Assembly: GCA_910584665.1 (NCBI GenBank)
Contig: CAJUBL010000077.1
Span: 1 to 10,949 of the forward strand
DNA length: 10,949 bases
Direction of reading: 5' to 3'
Source of the DNA: an uncultured Muribaculaceae bacterium
GTDB lineage: Bacteria; Bacteroidota; Bacteroidia; Bacteroidales; Muribaculaceae
The position numbers and the translations under genes are program-made. Below are positions 6,211-10,949 of this stretch, piece by piece. Positions within the stretch are counted from its first letter, which is position 1. The number at the start of each line of letters is the position of its first letter. The notes beneath the pieces are model-generated. The model searched no databases. It was not told where the DNA came from and was given only the letters and a program-made list of their open reading frames with translations.

Positions 6211-7167
6211 TCAGCATTCTCTGTTTATGGCGGCCATTGCCAGATTTTTAAAGTATTGCCTGGAGATATCCGGCATGGAAACATTATCAAGGTATTGTAT
6301 GGATCTTGCTGTGTAATTCCCGATGACATCTATACAAGCCTTATCGACACCAAGCTGCCTGTATAGTCTGGAAACAGCCTCGATCTTTGCTTTGCCGACA
6401 TATTTCGCAGTCATCGCAGTCACCTCGTCAGGAGCCATCTCGCCCGCTTTCACACGCAGCCATGTTTTCTTGTCGTTAAGAATATCCCCGCCGATTTCCT
6501 TACCGAAAGTATCACTGTTCCCGAAAGTATCGAGATAATCGTCACGCAGCTGGAATGCGAGTCCCATCTGTTCGCCATAGTGATACATATTGTCACAATC
6601 AATACTGTTTCCTCCGCCGAGCATAGTTCCTATAGCACATGCACATCCCAGAAGGACAGCCGTCTTGAGCCGGATCATCTTTATATACATATCAATTGTA
6701 ACATTATCGCATGTCTCAAAGTTCATGTCATACTGCTGTCCTTCATAGATCTCAATGGCAGTACGGTCAAACATATCCACGACATCACCGCGTATAGACG
6801 GATCACAGTCACGGATGTATTCTCCGGCCATGGTAAGCATAGTATCACCGGACAGTATTGCTGTCGGGACATTCCATTTACGATGAACCGTAGGCTTCCC
6901 GTGACGGATGTCTGCATTATCCATGACATCGTCATGCAGCAGGGTGAAATTATGAAACATTTCAATACCCAGAGCCTGCGGTCTTACCTGCATGATATCC
7001 GAACCCTGTGCAACGGCCGAGGCACACAGCAGGGTAGGGCGCAGGCGTTTGCCACCACCGCTGAGCATGTATTTTATAGGTTCATATAATCCTTCCGGAC
7101 GGTCCGGATATTCCATCTCGTCGATCCATCGATTGATTATCGATGCATAATCTTGAATTACAGGCAT
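6211..7167 (-). CDS. polyprenyl diphosphate synthase (isoprenyl chain elongation)
   Basis: A 318-residue all-alpha trans-prenyltransferase. It condenses isopentenyl diphosphate with an allylic diphosphate to build precursors of quinones or other isoprenoids. Visible family parts are GGGKRLRP (37-44), the first aspartate-rich motif DDVMD (79-83) followed by RHGKPTVH, and the second aspartate-rich motif DDYLD (209-213) with FGKEIGGDILNDKKT after it. The first motif is DDxxD without the two-residue insertion seen in bacterial IspA farnesyl synthases (DDxxxxD), so a geranylgeranyl or longer-chain product is possible, and I do not give a symbol. It is the first gene of the minus-strand cluster, and its ATG at 7167 lies about 35 nt from a predicted start site. 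Confidence 0.92.
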   Translation of the reverse strand: MPVIQDYASIINRWIDEMEYPDRPEGLYEPIKYMLSGGGKRLRPTLLCASAVAQGSDIMQVRPQALGIEMFHNFTLLHDDVMDNADIRHGKPTVHRKWNVPTAILSGDTMLTMAGEYIRDCDPSIRGDVVDMFDRTAIEIYEGQQYDMNFETCDNVTIDMYIKMIRLKTAVLLGCACAIGTMLGGGNSIDCDNMYHYGEQMGLAFQLRDDYLDTFGNSDTFGKEIGGDILNDKKTWLRVKAGEMAPDEVTAMTAKYVGKAKIEAVSRLYRQLGVDKACIDVIGNYTARSIQYLDNVSMPDISRQYFKNLAMAAINREC

Positions 7168-7208
7168 TACTGTTTAATCTTGACTATAGATTTATATTTC
7201 ATCGAATA

Positions 7209-7216
7209 CAAATGTA
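7209..7216 (-). promoter_or_regulatory. -7 element of a probable promoter for the minus-strand cluster
   Basis: The minus strand reads TACATTTG, an exact TAnnTTTG match, 41 nt upstream of the polyprenyl synthase start. The -33 region about 21 nt upstream (near 7238-7242) is only a partial match (GTGTG), so strength is uncertain. It would drive polyprenyl synthase, tatD, DUF4923, ktrB and ktrA unless internal promoters exist. Confidence 0.45.
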
Positions 7217-7244
7217 CATAAATATTTTAATATCCCGCACACTT

Positions 7245-7274
7245 TTTGTAATTTCGTGTCTGAGAATAATATTT
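7245..7274 (+). promoter_or_regulatory. weak candidate promoter for the DUF4250-helicase-nspC cluster
   Basis: TTTG at 7245-7248 is followed after 18 nt by TAATATTT (7267-7274), which matches six of eight positions of TAnnTTTG. It would give a leader of about 20-25 nt before the ATG at 7304. It lies in the only non-coding gap between the divergent clusters, which supports a promoter somewhere here, but the match itself is weak. Confidence 0.3.
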
Positions 7275-7303
7275 CAGGACCTACTGTCTCAAACTGAACC
7301 AGC

Positions 7304-7486
7304 ATGCTTAAAACACTTCCTCAGGATCCATATATATTGCTTAGTTTTATCAATACAAAACTTCGTGATAACTACGATTCGCTTGACACTCTGTGCGATG
7401 ACCTGGATATCGAAAAGAATGATCTGTTGACGCGCCTTGCATCAATAGGATATGTTTACGATCTGAATCAAAACAGATTTGTGTGA
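7304..7486 (+). CDS. DUF4250 small protein
   Basis: A 60-residue protein that fills a DUF4250 domain: LPQDPYILLSFINTKLRDNY at the start, then a SLDTLCDDLDIEKNDLLTRL helical stretch and a short IGYVYD tail. The DDLDIEKNDLLTRLASIGY part looks like a small helix-turn-helix, which would allow nucleic-acid binding, but this is inference and the family has no assigned function that I know of. Its TGA stop at 7484-7486 overlaps the ATG of the helicase gene by one base (TGATG), so the two are likely translationally coupled. No membrane segment or signal peptide is seen. The ATG at 7304 fits the family N-terminus. Confidence 0.85.
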   Translation: MLKTLPQDPYILLSFINTKLRDNYDSLDTLCDDLDIEKNDLLTRLASIGYVYDLNQNRFV

Positions 7487-9786
7487 TGATACCGGAGCAA
7501 TATCTCGACAAACTTAATGAACAGCAGCGTGACGCAGTCGTATATTGTGACGGCCCCCAACTGGTAATTGCCGGAGCTGGATCAGGAAAGACACGCGTGC
7601 TCACATATAAGATTGTACACTTGCTTGCCAACGGGTACGAGCCGTATCGCATTCTCGCGCTGACATTCACCAACAAGGCCGCACGCGAGATGAAAGAGCG
7701 TATACAGCTGCTTACCGGAGCCGGTGTGGCATCGAAACTATGGATGGGAACTTTCCACTCCATATTTGCACGGATACTGAGACGGCATGCCGACCGGATA
7801 GGTTATCGCAGTGATTACACCATCTATGACTCCAACGACTCCAAATCCCTGATAAAGACCATCATCAAGGATATGCAGCTTGATGATAAGATATATAAGC
7901 CGTCTGTGGTGCAATCGGCGATCTCAATGGCCAAGAACGCATTGCTTTCGCCTCAGGACTATGCCATGGACAAGGATCTCATGGAGGCCGACAAGAGAGC
8001 ACGCAGACCATTGATATATTCCATCTACAAAACATACAGGCAACGTTGCTTCACGGCGGGAGCCATGGATTTTGACGACCTGCTGTATTATACCAACATA
8101 CTGCTCAGAGACAACTCTGATATAAAAGCCCATTACCGTGAGTATTTCCGATATATACTCGTTGATGAGTATCAGGACACAAACTTCGCCCAGCATGTGA
8201 TTGTTTCAGAGCTGTGCAGTGACGGCAACAGACTGTGTGTAGTCGGTGATGATGCCCAGAGCATATACTCATTCCGTGGTGCGAACATACGTAACATCCT
8301 GAATCTCAAGCGTGGGTATCCCGACTTGCAGATATTTAAACTTGAGCAGAACTATCGTTCTACCCAGAACATCATCAATGCGGCCAGTTCATTGATCGCC
8401 AAAAATATACAGCAGATCCCCAAAAATGTGTTTTCCAGGAACCCGGCAGGAGATCTCATCGAGGTCATAAACTGCTTCAGTGACTACGAGGAAAGTTCGG
8501 TCGTAGCCAACCGCATCTCAAGACTCAGGATGAAGACTCATGACAGCTATGAGGATTTTGCTGTATTATACCGTACTAACGCCCAGTCACGAATTCTGGA
8601 GGAATCACTTCGCAAACGTAACATTCCCTATCGTATATATGGAGGACTGTCTTTCTATCAGCGCAAGGAGGTAAAAGACGCCATCGCTTATTTCCGACTG
8701 ACAGTCAACCCCGATGATGACGAGGCATTGAGACGTGTTATAAATTATCCGGCCCGTGGCATCGGTGAGACTACCCTCAACAAAGTTATGCGTGTAGCTA
8801 TGGACCGCAGTGTCAGCATGTGGCAGGTCATAACCGATCCGGATACGTATGATACGGGAGTGAATCGCGGTACCCGCAATAAGCTGAAGGGGTTCTCCGA
8901 TATGATACAGCGCTTCATTGATGCCAACGAGGCCGGACTTGACGCTCACGCTCTGTCAAAGAAGATAATAACAGAAACACGACTGCTGTCATCTCTTGTC
9001 ACAGATACAACTCCCGAAAGTATATCAAAACAGGAAAATATCCAGGAACTGCTGAACGGCACCAATCAGTTTGTCAGTGACCGAATTGAACAGGGCGGAG
9101 ATGAATCCTCCACACGACTTGTGGATTTTCTGGGTGAAGTATCACTTGCTACAGACCAGGATGAGGCTGACACCTCAGAGGAGAGAGTGACTCTAATGAC
9201 AGTACACGCGGCTAAAGGGCTGGAATTCTCCAACGTAATCGTCGTAGGCGTAGAAGACGATCTGTTTCCCTCCATGATGAGTAAATCATCACTTGCCGAA
9301 ATCGAAGAGGAACGACGTCTGCTGTACGTGGCCATTACCCGCGCCAAAGAACACTGTATACTGACATATGCCGGACAAAGATACCGTAATGGCCAGACAA
9401 TGACGACAATACCGTCTCCTTTCCTTCGCGATATCGATTCCAGGTATCTTTCACGCTCGACGGGAGGACTGAATGACGGATATCCTGAAACAGTATCATA
9501 CCGTGACTCTTTTCACTCGACATTAAAGCATTCGGTTACAACCACTTGCGTATTCAGACATCCCGACACCGGGGCATCCGTCCAGCCAACACCTTCATCG
9601 GGAAATAAACTGACACACTGCGCGGCTGAACTGTCGGTAGGAATGAAAATCGAACATTCCCGGTTTGGTCGTGGTATCATAACTGACATAGACATATCAT
9701 CACCCGATCACAAGATCACAGTACGGTTCTCTAATGTCGATACAAAAGTCCTGCTACTGAAATTTGCTAAGTTCAATATTCTATAG
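7486..9786 (+). CDS. PcrA/UvrD-type ATP-dependent 3'-5' DNA helicase
   Basis: A 766-residue superfamily 1A helicase with the full motif set. It has Q motif LNEQQRDAV, Walker A AGAGSGKT (about 29-36), Ia LTFTNKAAREM, MGTFHS, motif II LVDEYQDTN (226-234), motif III GDDAQSIYSFRGAN and motif IV LEQNYRST. Further on are YGGLSFYQRKEVKD, motif V TLMTVHAAKGLEF (near 570) and motif VI EEERRLLYVAITRAKE (near 605). A C-terminal Tudor-like segment (about 717-766, GMKIEHSRFGRGIITDID) is the part that in PcrA/UvrD contacts RNA polymerase. Family members unwind DNA in excision and mismatch repair and clear RecA or stalled polymerase; the same is expected here. The ATG at 7486 overlaps the DUF4250 stop; a GTG at 7483 would add one residue. 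nspC follows after 2 nt. Confidence 0.96.
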   Translation: MIPEQYLDKLNEQQRDAVVYCDGPQLVIAGAGSGKTRVLTYKIVHLLANGYEPYRILALTFTNKAAREMKERIQLLTGAGVASKLWMGTFHSIFARILRRHADRIGYRSDYTIYDSNDSKSLIKTIIKDMQLDDKIYKPSVVQSAISMAKNALLSPQDYAMDKDLMEADKRARRPLIYSIYKTYRQRCFTAGAMDFDDLLYYTNILLRDNSDIKAHYREYFRYILVDEYQDTNFAQHVIVSELCSDGNRLCVVGDDAQSIYSFRGANIRNILNLKRGYPDLQIFKLEQNYRSTQNIINAASSLIAKNIQQIPKNVFSRNPAGDLIEVINCFSDYEESSVVANRISRLRMKTHDSYEDFAVLYRTNAQSRILEESLRKRNIPYRIYGGLSFYQRKEVKDAIAYFRLTVNPDDDEALRRVINYPARGIGETTLNKVMRVAMDRSVSMWQVITDPDTYDTGVNRGTRNKLKGFSDMIQRFIDANEAGLDAHALSKKIITETRLLSSLVTDTTPESISKQENIQELLNGTNQFVSDRIEQGGDESSTRLVDFLGEVSLATDQDEADTSEERVTLMTVHAAKGLEFSNVIVVGVEDDLFPSMMSKSSLAEIEEERRLLYVAITRAKEHCILTYAGQRYRNGQTMTTIPSPFLRDIDSRYLSRSTGGLNDGYPETVSYRDSFHSTLKHSVTTTCVFRHPDTGASVQPTPSSGNKLTHCAAELSVGMKIEHSRFGRGIITDIDISSPDHKITVRFSNVDTKVLLLKFAKFNIL

Positions 9787-9788
9787 AT

Positions 9789-10943
9789 ATGAATATCAAC
9801 GATATACCCACACCGTTTTATATTATCTACGAGGATAGGCTACGACACAACCTTAAACTCATCAATCGGGTTGAGAAAGAAGCCGGCGTCAATATAATTA
9901 TGGCATTCAAAGCCAATGCCTTATGGCGCACATTCAATATAATCAGGGAATACAACAGGGACTGCACTGCAAGTTCCCTTAACGAGCTGCAGCTTGGTCG
10001 TGAGGAACTTGGCGGAGAAATTCATTCCTATTGTCCGGCATACACCGATAAAACTATCGATAAATACCTCCAGTGGAGTACACACCTGACATTCAACTCA
10101 GTGAGTCAGTATGAGCGGTTCAAAGACAGGGTATATGCATATAATAGTCAGACCGGTTCCGGACAATGCGTATCACCCGGATTACGTGTCAACCCTCAAT
10201 GTTCAGTCATTGAGACAGATATATATAATCCGGCACTCCCCGGAAGCCGATTTGGCGTCACAAGAGAACAGTTGGGCGATTTCTTACCGGAAGGTATTGA
10301 GGGATTGCATTTTCATCAGCTTTGTGAATCAACTTCTTATGATCTTGCTAAAGTTCTGGATGCCTTTGTAGATCAGTTCGGTGAATTTCTGCCTCATATC
10401 AAATGGATCAATATGGGGGGCGGACACCTTATGACACGAGAAGACTATGATATAGAGCATCTTATAACTCTACTTAAGAATTTCAAAAAAAAATATCCAT
10501 GGCTTCAGGTAATTATGGAACCGGGAAGTGCCTTTACATGGCGTACGGGCGATCTTGTGACCGAAATAGTAGACATTGTTGACAATCAAGGCATTAAAAC
10601 AGCTATTATTGATGCTTCCTTTGCCTGCCATATGCCTGATACACTGGAAATGCCATATAAACCGATAATTACCGGAAGCATAGATCCTGAAAGTGCTCCA
10701 TATAAATATAGACTTGGCGGAAATTCCTGTCTCAGTGGTGATTATATGGGAGACTGGGGGTTCAGTGCCCCCCTCAGGCAAGGTCAGAGACTCGTACTTG
10801 AGGACATGAACCACTATACAACCGTTAAAACAACCATGTTCAACGGATTGCAACATCCGGCACTTGTATTTTGTAATTCAGAAGGAGAGTGCCGGTATCT
10901 CCGACAGTTTGACTACACTGATTATAAAAACCGGATGTCATAG
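9789..10943 (+). CDS. nspC: carboxynorspermidine/carboxyspermidine decarboxylase
   Basis: A 384-residue PLP-dependent fold-type III decarboxylase (alanine racemase-like barrel plus beta domain). It removes CO2 from carboxyspermidine or carboxynorspermidine to give spermidine or norspermidine, the last step of the alternative polyamine route. Seen: the probable PLP lysine in MAFKAN (K41), GLRVNP, GSRFGVT, GLHFHQLCES, the phosphate-binding NMGGGHLMT, MEPGSA, the family-specific SFACHMPDTLEMPYKP and GGNSCLSGDYMGDW. Length and motif order match NspC. In Bacteroidota the product is expected to be spermidine. The partner carboxyspermidine dehydrogenase gene is not in the window. The ATG at 9789 lies 2 nt after the helicase stop, so the gene is probably co-transcribed with it; a functional tie is not evident. 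A run of nine A (10485-10493) encodes part of FKKKYPW. Confidence 0.95.
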   Translation: MNINDIPTPFYIIYEDRLRHNLKLINRVEKEAGVNIIMAFKANALWRTFNIIREYNRDCTASSLNELQLGREELGGEIHSYCPAYTDKTIDKYLQWSTHLTFNSVSQYERFKDRVYAYNSQTGSGQCVSPGLRVNPQCSVIETDIYNPALPGSRFGVTREQLGDFLPEGIEGLHFHQLCESTSYDLAKVLDAFVDQFGEFLPHIKWINMGGGHLMTREDYDIEHLITLLKNFKKKYPWLQVIMEPGSAFTWRTGDLVTEIVDIVDNQGIKTAIIDASFACHMPDTLEMPYKPIITGSIDPESAPYKYRLGGNSCLSGDYMGDWGFSAPLRQGQRLVLEDMNHYTTVKTTMFNGLQHPALVFCNSEGECRYLRQFDYTDYKNRMS

Positions 10944-10949
10944 AACATA

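Noticed and set aside
6580..7089. Plus-strand open frame of 169 codons opposite the polyprenyl synthase gene
   Set aside because: It is the antisense of a gene with both aspartate-rich motifs intact and has the odd composition expected of a shadow frame (many H, I and T).
1..10949. Search for mobile elements, CRISPR arrays, toxin-antitoxin or defence genes
   Set aside because: Almost all DNA is filled by recognised core genes, no gap is large enough for an array, and no transposase, integrase or repeat-spacer pattern is seen.

Overview
The window is a compact stretch of core chromosome from a Bacteroidota bacterium, most likely order Bacteroidales and possibly close to Muribaculaceae. This rests on family resemblance recalled from memory, on TTTG / TAnnTTTG-type promoter elements, on the lack of clear Shine-Dalgarno sequences, and on the lineage-typical small families DUF4923 and DUF4250. 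Base composition and codon use look uniform by eye. I see no insertion sequence, phage gene, CRISPR array or defence system.

Layout. (1) The left edge holds the 5' part of a minus-strand tRNA-Cys(GCA), back to back with a plus-strand YbiT-like ABC-F ATPase gene (176-1789) and a 97-residue Dabb-domain protein (1834-2127). (2) A long minus-strand gene cluster runs from about 7216 down to 2124. In transcription order it encodes a polyprenyl diphosphate synthase, a TatD metal-dependent hydrolase, an exported DUF4923 protein, a TrkH/KtrB-type K+ channel subunit with an extra N-terminal membrane module, and the matching KtrA/TrkA-type RCK protein. It meets the Dabb gene tail to tail with shared stop bases. 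(3) A short divergent promoter region (7168-7303) separates it from a plus-strand cluster: DUF4250 (7304-7486), PcrA/UvrD-type helicase (7486-9786) and carboxynorspermidine/carboxyspermidine decarboxylase NspC (9789-10943).

How the genes work together. KtrA and KtrB are a clear pair, a nucleotide-gated K+ uptake system. The other clusters look like housekeeping genes joined mainly by transcription and tight spacing (1-2 nt gaps or 1-2 nt overlaps), not by one pathway. No intergenic stretch exceeds 300 bases.

No wholly new system is evident. The points most worth a second look are: an ABC-F protein whose degenerate ATPase motifs all fall in one composite site; a perfect 14-bp inverted repeat at the 5' end of ktrB that bears on where the gene starts; the extra four-helix N-terminal region of KtrB; and the DUF4250 gene that overlaps the helicase start.
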